Positions 9,426 to 19,115 of a stretch of 64,000 bases of DNA are shown piece after piece. Every line of letters begins with the position of its first letter. The stretch's first letter is position 1. Below the pieces are notes generated by a model. That model had not been told where the DNA came from. It was given only the letters and a program-made list of their open reading frames with translations, and made no database searches. Made by a program: the position numbers and the translations under genes. The stretch lies in assembly GCA_964390295.1 (NCBI GenBank), contig CAYMHR010000002.1:1-64000 (forward strand), read 5' to 3'. This DNA comes from RGIG3009 sp964390295 (GTDB taxonomy: Bacteria > Bacillota > Clostridia > Oscillospirales > Acutalibacteraceae).

Positions 9426-9486
9426 TGTTATGACCATTCCTTTCCGCTATGCCCCAAGGCAACTAAACCAATGGTTACTTTCTTCT

Positions 9487-9591
9487 TTATTTCTTCATGT
9501 AATAGGAGATCAAATACCCTTTTTTATCCGCTTTATAGGCATTCAGGTCAAAATCTGCCGGCAAGACACTCGCCCTGCTTCGGCACCGCAT
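9487..9591 (-). CDS. Possible 34-aa small protein between rsfS and leuS
   Basis: An ATG 5 nt after an AAGGA sequence inside the end of rsfS opens a 34-codon frame that ends KGYLISYYMKK. The C-terminal half has a protein-like composition (NAYKADKKGYL), unlike the N-terminal half. It resembles nothing I recognise. It could be a small protein, a leader peptide for leuS (it has three Leu codons) or a gene remnant. Confidence 0.3.
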   Translation of the reverse strand: MRCRSRASVLPADFDLNAYKADKKGYLISYYMKK

Positions 9592-9592
9592 T

Positions 9593-9958
9593 TCATTCCT
9601 TCGCGTCCACCAAAAGCTCTGCCACGTTCACGACTTGGGCATCCTGCCACAGGCGTTCCAAATCATAAAACTCACGGGAGCTATCCAAAAACACATGCAC
9701 GACGACGCTTCCGTAATCCAACACCGTCCACTGCGCCGTGCCGTAGCCCTCTGTCCGCCACGCGTGAACTCCGCTTTTCGACAGATCGGTTTCGATATAA
9801 TCAATCAGCGCGCGCACCTGTGTGGTACTGCCGCCCGACGCAATCACAAACCGGTCCGTCAGCGACGTGACGCGGCTGACGTCCAATACGCGAATATCCC
9901 GCGCCTTGTGCTTATCCAGCGACGTCACGACGGCTTTCGTTAATTCTTGTACTGTCAT
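9593..9958 (-). CDS. rsfS: Ribosome silencing factor RsfS
   Basis: A 121-aa protein of the RsfS/Iojap family, which binds ribosomal protein uL14 and blocks subunit joining under starvation. Diagnostic segments are KHKARDIRVLDV (about 16-27), DRFVIASG and the WRTEGYGTAQWTVLDYG stretch followed by VVHVF. Its place between nadD/yqeK-LCP and leuS is standard in clostridia. Confidence 0.95.
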   Translation of the reverse strand: MTVQELTKAVVTSLDKHKARDIRVLDVSRVTSLTDRFVIASGGSTTQVRALIDYIETDLSKSGVHAWRTEGYGTAQWTVLDYGSVVVHVFLDSSREFYDLERLWQDAQVVNVAELLVDAKE

Positions 9959-9968
9959 GCTTGCTTTC

Positions 9969-11171
9969 TTACTCCTCGGACGACTTTGTCGACGGATCGG
10001 ATGCCGGTTCGTTCAAACCGGTCTGCGTCACCGCAATTTCGGACAAAACCTGCTTGTACGTTTGCGATTCACCGTCCGTCGCCAATTCGGCAATTTGGAT
10101 ATCCGCTTCCGTTGCAGCGTTGTCGTACACGTGAAAATCACGGTTCAACACAGTAATCAGCTCGGCACGATGCACGCTGTAGTACGAAGCGGACTCATGC
10201 GTCGTCGCTTCGCCCGGCAACACCTGCGCTGTAATCTTGCTCGGCGTGATCGCCGACAGCTCACGAATCAAGGAAACCGTCGCCGTACGGTCGGTACTGA
10301 AAAACACCCGGCTACCGCCGTTCATGACATTGCCGATCGACTGAGTTGTCAGTTCTTCCTCGCTTTGGGCGGTCAAACGCTGAAACACAGCCAAAAACAC
10401 CTTGCGCTGGCGAACCAGCCGCTGAACGTCGCCGTTCACGCCTTTGTCGCGTTTCAGGGCGTATTCCAATGCACCAGCACCGTCCAACGTGCGAACGCCA
10501 TCCCGATACTCAATACCGCCCAACGTTTGCGCCTTTTCCAGTTCTACGTCCACGCCGCCGAGATTATCGATCAAATCCACAAAGGCGTCCTGCGAAAAAT
10601 AGTAATATCCGTCCACCGGCAACGACAGCGCGTTAAAAATGGCACCGACGTTGTATTTGGAGGATCCCTCCAGCTCTTCGATCTGATGTCCGTTAGCACG
10701 ACACGTCTCCACGTTGACGTCAAACACCTGTTTGCCTTCGGTTTTGCAGAAGGTAAGCGGCTTGGGATTGGCCCACACCTGGCCGGCTTTATCCACCAAC
10801 CACTGCGTATCTTTTCCCAAATAGGTGTCCTGCGGGATTTCCAACACGTTTAATGTTTGCTTTTCCTTATCGTAACACACCAGCGACAAATGCTCGGTGG
10901 CATCGGTTTCGGGATTTTCGCCCAGCAAGCCAACCACGTAGTACGCCACCTTGCCCTGTAGCGCCTGCGGTGTTGTTACCAGCTGGTTGACGGTGGATTG
11001 TCGCTGGTCCTTTTCCTGCTGACGGTTATTGTAGTTCTTTACCAAAATGATCACAAACACGGTCAACAGCAGCAAAAACACCAGCACCGAGATCAAAAGA
11101 ACGAGTCTGGCCTTTGCCTTTTTCTTTTTTTTGCCGCCCGACGTTTTCCTGGTTCGGGTATCCTTTGGCAT
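9969..11171 (-). CDS. LytR-CpsA-Psr (LCP) family cell-wall glycopolymer ligase
   Basis: About 400 aa: a cytoplasmic Lys/Arg-rich N-terminus, one membrane segment (about 23-45), then an extracellular LCP domain with NLGGVDVELEKAQ, LDGAGALEYALKR and DVQRLVRQRKVF, which match the substrate-binding Arg/Asp pattern of the family. LCP enzymes transfer undecaprenyl-linked glycopolymers onto peptidoglycan. The ATG at 11171 is chosen: AAGGA lies upstream and the preceding nadD-yqeK stop is 1 nt away. The ATG at 11204 has no ribosome-binding site. Confidence 0.87.
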   Translation of the reverse strand: MPKDTRTRKTSGGKKKKKAKARLVLLISVLVFLLLLTVFVIILVKNYNNRQQEKDQRQSTVNQLVTTPQALQGKVAYYVVGLLGENPETDATEHLSLVCYDKEKQTLNVLEIPQDTYLGKDTQWLVDKAGQVWANPKPLTFCKTEGKQVFDVNVETCRANGHQIEELEGSSKYNVGAIFNALSLPVDGYYYFSQDAFVDLIDNLGGVDVELEKAQTLGGIEYRDGVRTLDGAGALEYALKRDKGVNGDVQRLVRQRKVFLAVFQRLTAQSEEELTTQSIGNVMNGGSRVFFSTDRTATVSLIRELSAITPSKITAQVLPGEATTHESASYYSVHRAELITVLNRDFHVYDNAATEADIQIAELATDGESQTYKQVLSEIAVTQTGLNEPASDPSTKSSEE

Positions 11172-11172
11172 A

Positions 11173-12372
11173 TCATCCACCGTTCCTTTCGCAATAGTCT
11201 GCATAACAGTCCAGCGTGTCCGGATGTACGGGCAAGCCTTGGGCCTTCAGGTCGTCGATCGTATAGCGAAGCGCATAGCGCATAGCCTCCTGAATACTCC
11301 GTTCCGTCAGCTCGCGCATGACCTCCACGTCGGGATATTGCCGATCTGCCGAGGTAAAGTCCGCTAAATACAAAATAATCTCCGGCAGACTCATACCGGC
11401 GCGGCCGGTGGTGTGGTAGCGAATCGGCAACAAAATATCCGGATCATCGATCCCCAAAATGTGCTCCAAAAACACGGCACCGGCATGGGCGTGCCACAAC
11501 TTGGGCGCGTTTTTTTCAACGTCATCTAACAGTATACCAAAGTCTTTGAAAATTTGCAACTGGGAATCCCCGTCGGTATCCTTCAAAATATCGTGAAGCA
11601 AACCAGCAGTACGTGCTTTTTTCGGATCGGCACCGTACTTTTCGGCCAAATGCTCCGCCTGCTCCGCCACCGCCAACGAATGGCGGTACCGCTTGGGAGT
11701 CAGCCGACCGCGCAAAATATCGCGGTATTGTTCCTCCACGTCGCGGTATTCTCGTTGAGCGGCATACAACTGATGCGCCTCAATATACGCCTCCACCTCC
11801 GGTGGTACCAGTCTCTCCAAGGGCTGATTTTCCCGTACCAACGCACGAATTTCCGTGGAAGAAATGCGCGGCGTATCCACGCTTTCGATCACGCACCGCG
11901 CCCCCTGCGCTTCCAGCGTGGCGGCATACGCGCGCAGTTTTTCGATCGAATCGTCATCACGCGGTACCGTACACAACGTTGCCAAGCGTGCAATATCCGC
12001 AAAGCGATACCAACTTGCCAGCGTCAAGAACATATCCGACCCAACCAGCAAAAACAATTCCGCGTTCGGATAGGCCGTATGCAGCTCCTCCAGCGTCAGC
12101 ACCGTAAAGCTGGCACCGCGCCGATTGATCTCTCGCTCCGACACCGTCAGTTCGGGATACGGGGCACAGGCGATCCGGCACATTTCCAGCCGATCGACAG
12201 CCGACGCCATTTCCGTTTTTATCTTGTGAGGCGGCACAAACGTCGGCATCATCACCACCCGATCCAGCTTCAAACGCACCGCCTGCTCCCGTGCCAACAC
12301 CAAGTGCCCGTTGTGGATCGGATCGAACGTACCGCCAAACAGGGCGATCCGCTGCCCTTTTTCGGCGCTCAT
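11173..12372 (-). CDS. nadD-yqeK: Fused nicotinate-nucleotide adenylyltransferase and YqeK HD-domain phosphohydrolase
   Basis: A single 399-aa frame. Residues 1 to about 200 are NadD, with the nucleotidyltransferase signature GGTFDPIHNGHLV and the ISSTEIR motif; it adenylates nicotinate mononucleotide in NAD synthesis. Residues about 205-399 are YqeK, with RYRHSLAVAEQA, GLLHDILKD and YLADFT segments supplying the HD metal ligands; characterised YqeK enzymes hydrolyse Ap4A. In many Firmicutes the two are separate adjacent genes. The start overlaps the yhbY stop by 4 bp. Confidence 0.93.
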   Translation of the reverse strand: MSAEKGQRIALFGGTFDPIHNGHLVLAREQAVRLKLDRVVMMPTFVPPHKIKTEMASAVDRLEMCRIACAPYPELTVSEREINRRGASFTVLTLEELHTAYPNAELFLLVGSDMFLTLASWYRFADIARLATLCTVPRDDDSIEKLRAYAATLEAQGARCVIESVDTPRISSTEIRALVRENQPLERLVPPEVEAYIEAHQLYAAQREYRDVEEQYRDILRGRLTPKRYRHSLAVAEQAEHLAEKYGADPKKARTAGLLHDILKDTDGDSQLQIFKDFGILLDDVEKNAPKLWHAHAGAVFLEHILGIDDPDILLPIRYHTTGRAGMSLPEIILYLADFTSADRQYPDVEVMRELTERSIQEAMRYALRYTIDDLKAQGLPVHPDTLDCYADYCERNGG

Positions 12373-12668
12373 CGGGCTGTACGCGGCAACACGATCTTCG
12401 GCTCGTCCTTCGACGGACGGTACAGCACGAAGGTGCGGCCGATCACCTGAACCACCGCGGCACCGGTTTCTGCCGCCAGTGCTTCCGCGGCTTCCCGTGC
12501 GGAGATCGGTGCCGTTTCCAACGTTTTACCTTTGATAAGCTCGCGCGCAGTCAGTGCATCCTCCGCTTGCTTAACAATGGTATCCGCCATGCCACCCTTG
12601 CCAACGTGGACAATCGGCTCCAGCGTGTTCGCCAATCCGCGCAAGTACGCGCGTTGTTTACTCGTCAT
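12369..12668 (-). CDS. yhbY: YhbY-family CRM-domain RNA-binding protein
   Basis: A 99-aa single CRM domain protein. The family signature is visible: LRGLANTLEPIVHVGKGG near the start and GRTFVLYRPS near the end. YhbY associates with pre-50S particles. It is 6 bp from rdgB and overlaps nadD-yqeK by 4 bp. Confidence 0.93.
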   Translation of the reverse strand: MTSKQRAYLRGLANTLEPIVHVGKGGMADTIVKQAEDALTARELIKGKTLETAPISAREAAEALAAETGAAVVQVIGRTFVLYRPSKDEPKIVLPRTAR

Positions 12669-12674
12669 ACGTTT

Positions 12675-13295
12675 TCATCCTATTCTCTGTTGTAATAAAG
12701 CGCGAAACGCCCGCAACGCGTTTCCGCGATGACTGATGGCATCCTTTTCCGTTTCCGTCAGCTCTGCCGCCGTTTTCCCGGCACCGGGAACACCCGGCGC
12801 CACGATAAACAGCGGATCGTAGCCGAATCCGCCGGCTCCGCGCTCTTCGTTGCCAATCGTGCCGTACATACGTCCCTCCGCTGTCAGCGGTTCACTGCCG
12901 TCGGGGAACACACAGCATATCGCGCAAACGTAGTGCGCCCCACGCTGTTCCGGCGGCAAGCCATCCAGCTCCGCCAACAGCTTGCGGTTACGATCCCGAT
13001 CGGTCGCCGCCGGGCCGCCGTAGCGCGCCGAATAAATGCCGGGGCCGCCGTTCAGTGCGTCCACCGCGATGCCGGAATCGTCGGCAATCGCCGGTAAGCC
13101 GGTAAACCGACACGCCGATTCCGCCTTCAAAAAGGCGTTTTCGGCAAAGGTGGTGCCGGTTTCCTCTACCTCCGGCAACTCCACGCCGAGATCGCGATCC
13201 GTCACGGCCTGAATTCCCAGCGGCTCCAAAATGCGCGAAAGCTCCTTCAGCTTCGCCGGGTTATGCGTAGCGATAACATAGCGCATTTTCGTCAC
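12675..13295 (-). CDS. rdgB: XTP/dITP diphosphatase (HAM1/RdgB family)
   Basis: A 206-aa house-cleaning pyrophosphatase that hydrolyses non-canonical purine triphosphates. Diagnostic motifs are IATHNPAKLKEL, ADDSGIAVDALNG, SARYGG and GFGYDPLF, with a closing SHRGNALRAF. Its start overlaps the ftsY stop by 4 bp. Confidence 0.96.
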   Translation of the reverse strand: MTKMRYVIATHNPAKLKELSRILEPLGIQAVTDRDLGVELPEVEETGTTFAENAFLKAESACRFTGLPAIADDSGIAVDALNGGPGIYSARYGGPAATDRDRNRKLLAELDGLPPEQRGAHYVCAICCVFPDGSEPLTAEGRMYGTIGNEERGAGGFGYDPLFIVAPGVPGAGKTAAELTETEKDAISHRGNALRAFRALLQQRIG

Positions 13296-14200
13296 TCTCC
13301 AAACAATCCGTCGGCAAACGCATCGGCATCAAACGGCTGAAGATCGTCAATTCCTTCACCGACGCCGACAAACTTGACCGGAACCTCAAGCTCTTCGCGG
13401 ATGGTCAGCACCACGCCGCCACGGGCGGTGCCGTCCAGCTTGGTCAATACGATGCCGGTAATGCCGGCAACCTGGCGGAACTCACGCGCCTGATTCACCG
13501 CGTTTTGCCCGGTGGTAGCATCCACAACCAACAGTACCTCTACGTCGGCATCCGGCACTTCCCGGTCGATGACACGGCGGATTTTGTGCAGCTCGTCCAT
13601 CAGGTTCTTTTTATTATGCAAGCGCCCGGCTGTGTCACAAATTACCACGTCGGCACCTCGCGCTTTCGCCGCCGACAGCGTATCGAACACGACCGCCGCC
13701 GGATCGGCGCCCTGACCGTGGCGAATGATCTCCACGTCGGCGCGCTCTGCCCAAACTTCCAGTTGCTCAATGGCGGCGGCACGGAAGGTATCCGCCGCTC
13801 CCAGCAAAACGCGTTTCCCGTCTGCTTTGAGCTGTGCCGCCAGCTTGCCGATCGTTGTCGTTTTTCCGACGCCGTTTACACCGATCACCAAAATCACGGA
13901 CGGCGTGGTCGTCAGCGACAGCTCCTGACCGCCGCGCAACAGTTCAGCCACCGTTTCGCGCAATAATCCTCGGATTTCCGCCGGATCGGTGATACCGCGT
14001 TCCTTCACCAGCTCACGCAACCGATTGCATACCGTCTGTGCCGTATGCACACTCACGTCACCGGTAATTAAAATTTCCTCAAGCTCTTCAAACAAGCTCT
14101 CATCAATACGGGTAAACGAACGGAGCATACCGTTTACCGTGCCCATCAGCGATTCCCGCGTTTTCCGCAGACCTTCGCCGATCTTACTGAAAAGTCCCAT
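13292..14200 (-). CDS. ftsY: Signal recognition particle receptor FtsY
   Basis: A 302-aa SRP GTPase. The N domain (about 1-90) is followed by the G domain: GVNGVGKTTTIGKLA (G1), DTAGRLHNKKNLM (G3), LTKLDGTARGG (G4) and GVGEGIDDLQPF at the end. It docks ribosome-SRP complexes at the membrane. There is no long acidic A domain, as usual for short clostridial FtsY. It lies 15 bp after smc. Confidence 0.97.
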   Translation of the reverse strand: MGLFSKIGEGLRKTRESLMGTVNGMLRSFTRIDESLFEELEEILITGDVSVHTAQTVCNRLRELVKERGITDPAEIRGLLRETVAELLRGGQELSLTTTPSVILVIGVNGVGKTTTIGKLAAQLKADGKRVLLGAADTFRAAAIEQLEVWAERADVEIIRHGQGADPAAVVFDTLSAAKARGADVVICDTAGRLHNKKNLMDELHKIRRVIDREVPDADVEVLLVVDATTGQNAVNQAREFRQVAGITGIVLTKLDGTARGGVVLTIREELEVPVKFVGVGEGIDDLQPFDADAFADGLFGE

Positions 14201-14215
14201 AACAGTCTCCTTTCA

Positions 14216-17200
14216 TCACGGTGCGTTTCCGGTAATACCCAGCTTGGCCTCCACCTCGCTGGCGCGCAGCTCCAACAGCTTGGAGGTGCCCTGTTCCTGC
14301 ATAGTTACGCCGTACAAAACGTCCGCTTCCTCCATGGTACCGCGGCGGTGGGTAATTACAATAAACTGCGTCTTATCACACATGCGGCGCAAATATTGTG
14401 CATACCGATCCACGTTGACGTCATCCAGCGCCGCCTCAACCTCATCCAACATACAGAAGGGGGACGGCGTCACCTTGAGAATGGCAAACAACAACGCCGT
14501 AGCGACCAACGCCTTTTCGCCGCCGGACAACGCATCCATGTTCAAAATCACCTTGCCGGGCGGTTGTGCGTGCATTTCAATGCCGGAATTCAAAATATCG
14601 TTGGGGTCAGTCAGCACCAATTCCGCCTTACCGCCGCCAAACAAATCGCGAAACACTTCACCGAATTGGAGGTTGATCTGGCGGAAGCGTTCTACAAACA
14701 GATCGCGCATCTGTACCGTCAGGTCACCGATCAGCTTCAACAGCTCCTCGCGCGAGACCTCCACGTCCTGCACCTGGGTGTTTAAGAATTCATACCGCTC
14801 GCTAACCTCGCGATACTCTTCGATCGCATCTACGTTGACACTGCCCAATGCACGGATTTTATTTTTCAGCTCCGCCAAACGCCGCGTAGCCGCCGCCATA
14901 TCTTCGATCGGCGTCGCCTGGCCTTCGGCTTCGTTACGAGTCAGCTCATACTCCTCGTACAAGCGGCGCAGAATGTCTTCCGTTTCCTTTTGCACGGCGG
15001 CACACTTTTCTTCCAGTCGTGCCACTTCCCGGCTGATCAGCTCGCGCTCCTCCAGCTTTCCGCGATTCTGCTGACGCAACGCCGTCTGACGCGCTTCGTC
15101 CTCCAGACGCTTTTGACGGAGCGCCTGTACGCGTTCTTCCGTAACGTGCGTTTGCTCACGAAGCTGTGTGGCACGCTCACGAAGCAATGCCTCCTGCGCG
15201 GTCAATTCCTCACTGCGCACCGCCAGCTCTGCCAAGGTCTCCTGCATCTGTCGGCGTGTGCCTTCTTGATCCTCCTGGCGCATCCGCAATTCGGCAATCG
15301 CCGTCTGAATTCCTTCGATCTCCTTGCGGAACCCAACGACCGCCAGTTTCTGCTCACTCATTTTCTCAGCAAGCTGTTCGCGCTCCGCCGTCAACTGTTG
15401 ACGACCGCCGTCCAACGATGCCAGCTCCTGCTCCAGCTCGCTTTGCCGCTGCGCCACCGTTTGGGTTTGTGCTTCCGCTTCCACCATGCTGTGGCGACAT
15501 TCTTCGGCACGCACGTTCAGGTCGCGAATTTCGTTCGTTTCCGCCTCTACGGCGGCAAGACATTCCGTCAACAAGCCCGCCACACGAGTCTGCTCACCCT
15601 CCAGTCGGATATTATCCTCCTGTGCCGTAGTTAGCTCGCCGCGAATACCGGACAACTCTGCCTGCACGGCGGAAACCTCTTGTTGCAGTGCCTTTAAGCC
15701 CCGTCGTGCCTCGGCTTCTTTCTCCTCCGCCTTTTTACACTGTTGCTTTAATTTATCAACCTCACTGCGGCGAGAAAGCAAGCCGGCCTCTTTCACGTGT
15801 GATCCACCGGACAACGAACCGCCGGCATTGACCACTTGGCCGTCCAAAGTGACCACGCGGAACTTATAGCCGTATTTTCGGGCGATAACCACCGCATAAT
15901 CCAAATCTTCAGCAACCGCCACTCGTCCCAACAGATACCGGGCGATCTCCTCGTAATCCGAATCGGTATGCACCAGCTCGGCGGCGATACCGACAAAGCC
16001 CGGCTCGTCTGACAAGCCCTTTTCTTTCAGCAAGGTGCCGTGAATAGAGGCAATCGGCAAAAAGGTGGCGCGTCCGTTTTTGGTTTCCTTCAAATACGCG
16101 ATACCGCGCTTGGCATCCTCCTCGCGTTCCACCACAACGTGCTGTGCGGCACCACCCAGCGCCGTTTCAACGGCCAGAGCGTATTCGCCGTCGGTATGAA
16201 TCAGGCGCGAAACCGGGCCGCGCACGCCGCGCAATTCACCGCGCTGTGCCTGCTTTGCCACAACGCGAACGCTGTGAGAGAAGCCCTCCAGATTGCGCTC
16301 CATCTCCTCCAGCAAGCGGATACGGCGTTGCAGCTCCTGCACGTCCAACGTCAAGCGATCGGCTTCCTGCCGTGCCGTCTCCCACCGATTGGTGCGAGTC
16401 GTCAGACGCATTTCATAACCTCGCGCCGCGTTTTGCAGTTGATCGATCGTTTCCTTTTGCGCTTCCGTATCGTGTTGCAGTGCTTCCGTTTCCTTTTGCA
16501 ATGCATCCCGGCGAGCAGTGTGCTCCGCCAGCGATGCCGTCAGTTGCGACAGCCGCAAGGTGATTTCGGCCAACGACGATTCACCCGTCACCGAGCGCAC
16601 GCGAATATCCGCCAGCTCGGCAGCATACGCCGCCGCTTGACGGTTTAATTCCTCCATGCGTCCGGAAACCGCCTCGTTGCTTTGTAGCAGGGCCTCCCAC
16701 TGTTCCGCCAAGGCCACCTGTTGTTGCTCGGCCTCGACAATCTGCGCCTGCTTCGCCGTAATTTCGGCTTCGCGCGCCGCCACCGCTTCTTCCAACTGCT
16801 GACGTCCGCGAATCACCTGCTCGCTTTCGTTGCGAATACGGGCAATGTTTTCCTCGTTGTGCTCCCAATCGTTGTGCACCAGATCCGCGTTACCGTCGCA
16901 CCGAACGGCTTCTTCTTCGTTGTGGGCAATCTCCCCGCGCAAGGCTTCCATTTCCGCCGCCAAGGTACGCGCCGATTCTTCCAGCATACGCCGCCGCTTG
17001 ACGGTTTAATTCCTCCATGCGTCCGGAAACCGCCTCGTTGCTTTGTAGCAGGGCCTCCCACTGTTCCGCCAAGGCCACCTGTTGTTGCTCGGCCTCGACA
17101 ATCTGCGCCTGCTTCGCCGTAATTTCGGCTTCGCGCGCCGCCACCGCTTCTTCCAACTGCTGACGTCCGCGAATCACCTGCTCGCTTTCGTTGCGAATAC

Positions 17201-18158
17201 GGGCAATGTTTTCCTCGTTGTGCTCCCAATCGTTGTGCACCAGATCCGCGTTACCGTCGCACCGAACGGCTTCTTCTTCGTTGTGGGCAATCTCCCCGCG
17301 CAAGGCTTCCATTTCCGCCGCCAAGGTACGCGCCGATTCTTCCAGCGTTTCCAGCTCGCGTTCGGTTTCGTCCATCGTCTCTCCAACGGCGTCGTACTGC
17401 GTACGCGCCAGCTCCAGCCGCGAATCCAGATCGCGCAGGGCTTCGCGAGATCGGTCGATGGTCTTGAGCCACACGCCAATCTCCAAGCCCTTCTTTTCCC
17501 CGGCGTATTCCAAATATTTTTTTGCCTTTTCCGATTGCGTTTTCAGCGGGCCGACGCGTTCCTCCAGCTCCTGCAAAATATCACGCAGGCGCAACAGGTT
17601 TTCTTCTGCCGATTTTAAGCGCCGTTCCGCTTCGTTTTTGCGATAGCGATATTTGGCAATACCGGCGGCTTCTTCAAAAATTTCACGTCGTTCCTCCGAG
17701 CGAGAGGACACAATCTCGTCGATGCGTCCTTGCCCAATAATGGAATACCCGTCCCGACCGAGACCGGTATCCATAAACAACAGCTGAATATCCTTCAACC
17801 GCACCGTGGCGTTATTCAGCAAATATTCACTTTCACCCGACCGATAATACCGGCGCGTTACCTTCACGTCGTCCGCGTCAAAATCCAACGTTCTCGCACG
17901 GTTGTCAATAATCAGCGACACCTCGGCAAAGCCAACCGCCTTGCGTTGAGCGGTACCGTTAAAAATAACGTCCTCCATTTTAGAGCCGCGCAGGGTTTTG
18001 CTGGACTGCTCGCCCAACACCCAGCGCACCGCATCGCTGATATTCGATTTGCCGCTTCCGTTTGGCCCGACCACCGCCGTGATGCCACCACCAAACGACA
18101 GAACCGTTTTATCGGGAAAGGACTTAAAGCCCTGAATTTCCAAAGATTTCAGAATCAT
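14216..18158 (-). pseudogene. smc: Smc chromosome-partition ATPase, reading frame broken by a 361-bp tandem duplication
   Basis: Two out-of-phase frames together encode Smc: the N-terminal part 18158-16890 (Walker A GPNGSGKSN, coiled coil) and 16987-14216 (coiled coil, hinge with GGAAQHVVV and GGSLSGG segments, signature LSGGEKALVA, Walker B CMLDEVEAALD). A 361-bp unit is repeated head-to-tail (16621-16985 and 16982-17346), and 361 is not a multiple of three. Removing one unit gives one 3582-bp frame, 1193 aa, a normal Smc length. Smc loads on DNA with ScpA/B to organise and segregate chromosomes. I favour an assembly error over true loss. Confidence 0.92.
16621..17346. repeat. 361-bp tandem direct duplication inside smc
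   Basis: Bases 16621-16985 recur as 16982-17346 with no mismatch seen by eye. The shared 4-bp CAGC marks the junction. The coiled-coil region encoded is not otherwise repetitive, so this is a duplication of unique sequence. Confidence 0.95.
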
Positions 18159-18192
18159 ACGTTACGTCTCCTGCCTGACTTTATCGGTCTGC

Positions 18193-18882
18193 TTATCCGT
18201 CATACCCCATCAGCTTCAGCGCTTCGCGCGCCGCCTGCTGTTCCGCCTCTTTCTTACTGCGTCCCCGACCGGCACCGATGACGTTGGAGTTGAGGCATAC
18301 CTCCACCGCAAACTGCTTGTTGTGATCGGGACCGGATTCAGACACCAGCCGATAGGCCAGCTGTTCTTCGGGATTTTGCTGAACAATCTCCTGAAGCATC
18401 GTCTTATAATCCTTGAATTGCGGACGGCGCTGTTGCGACAGCTCCTCCTGAATATACGGCAAAATAAACGTTTCTGCCGGCGTCAGCCCTCCGTCCAAAT
18501 AAATGGCGGCAATCACTGCTTCAAAGGCGTCCGCCAAAATGGACGGACGCTCTGCGCCGCCGTTTCGCAATTCGCCGTGTCCCAGCAACAGGCAATCGCC
18601 CAGCCCCAGCTTGCGCGCGTACGAGCTCAGTGCTTTTTCGCATACCAAGGAGGCGCGCAGTCTGGTTAATTCGCCCTCCTGCCCCGAACCGTGGCGGAAC
18701 AGATAGCCGGCCGTAATGAAACCCAGCACAGAATCTCCCAAAAATTCCAAACGCTCGTTGCTTTTCAGTCCGCGATTGCTCTCGTTGGCATACGAGGAAT
18801 GGGTCAGCGCGTTTTCCAACAGCATCGGCTCCTGAAACGTATAACCGATCCGCTCCATCATGATCCGTGTGCTTTCTTTCAT
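18193..18882 (-). CDS. rnc: Ribonuclease III
   Basis: About 229 aa. The catalytic signature NERLEFLGDSVL (about 37-48) with acidic metal ligands lies in the N-terminal endonuclease domain, and a double-stranded RNA-binding domain occupies about 155-228 (AVEVCLNSNVIGAGRGRSKK). It processes rRNA precursors and other duplex RNAs. The ATG at 18882 is preceded by GGGGTGA. The alternative GTG at 18891 overlaps the ACP-like stop but has no clear ribosome-binding site. Confidence 0.96.
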   Translation of the reverse strand: MKESTRIMMERIGYTFQEPMLLENALTHSSYANESNRGLKSNERLEFLGDSVLGFITAGYLFRHGSGQEGELTRLRASLVCEKALSSYARKLGLGDCLLLGHGELRNGGAERPSILADAFEAVIAAIYLDGGLTPAETFILPYIQEELSQQRRPQFKDYKTMLQEIVQQNPEEQLAYRLVSESGPDHNKQFAVEVCLNSNVIGAGRGRSKKEAEQQAAREALKLMGYDG

Positions 18883-18887
18883 CGTTA

Positions 18888-19115
18888 TCACCCCATTCGG
18901 TCTTCAATAAACCCAACCAAATCTTCTACCGTTTCCAGCAAAGGAAGCTCCTCCGGCCATGCCGCCGGTACGTACGTTTCCCACAGCAAGGCGGCCACCT
19001 CATACCGTTCGTCGTCGGTAACGTTCAAGTCGTCCAAGGATGCCGTCATGGTAACGTCTTCGGGATCACAGCCGTACCGATCCGTCAGCAATCGTATCAG
19101 TTGTTGCAGCACCAT
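18888..19115 (-). CDS. Degenerate acyl-carrier-protein-like protein lacking the phosphopantetheine serine
   Basis: A 75-aa acidic protein in the position normally held by acpP (between plsX and rnc). Length, a four-helix-like pattern and the C-terminal VEDLVGFIEDRM segment match ACP. The invariant DSL motif, whose Ser carries 4'-phosphopantetheine, is missing: the region reads SLDDLNVTDDERYEVAALL. Classical acyl carriage therefore seems impossible. It may be a structural or regulatory relic, with the working acpP elsewhere. Its 5' end overlaps plsX by 50 bp. Confidence 0.6.
   Translation of the reverse strand: MVLQQLIRLLTDRYGCDPEDVTMTASLDDLNVTDDERYEVAALLWETYVPAAWPEELPLLETVEDLVGFIEDRMG

Noticed and set aside
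9438..9592. T-box leader of leuS
   Set aside because: No AGGGTGG-type T-box sequence and no terminator were found between rsfS and leuS.
16890..18158. Two separate smc-like genes
   Set aside because: The overlap is a 361-bp duplication of one gene; the two pieces complement each other exactly, so there is one Smc.
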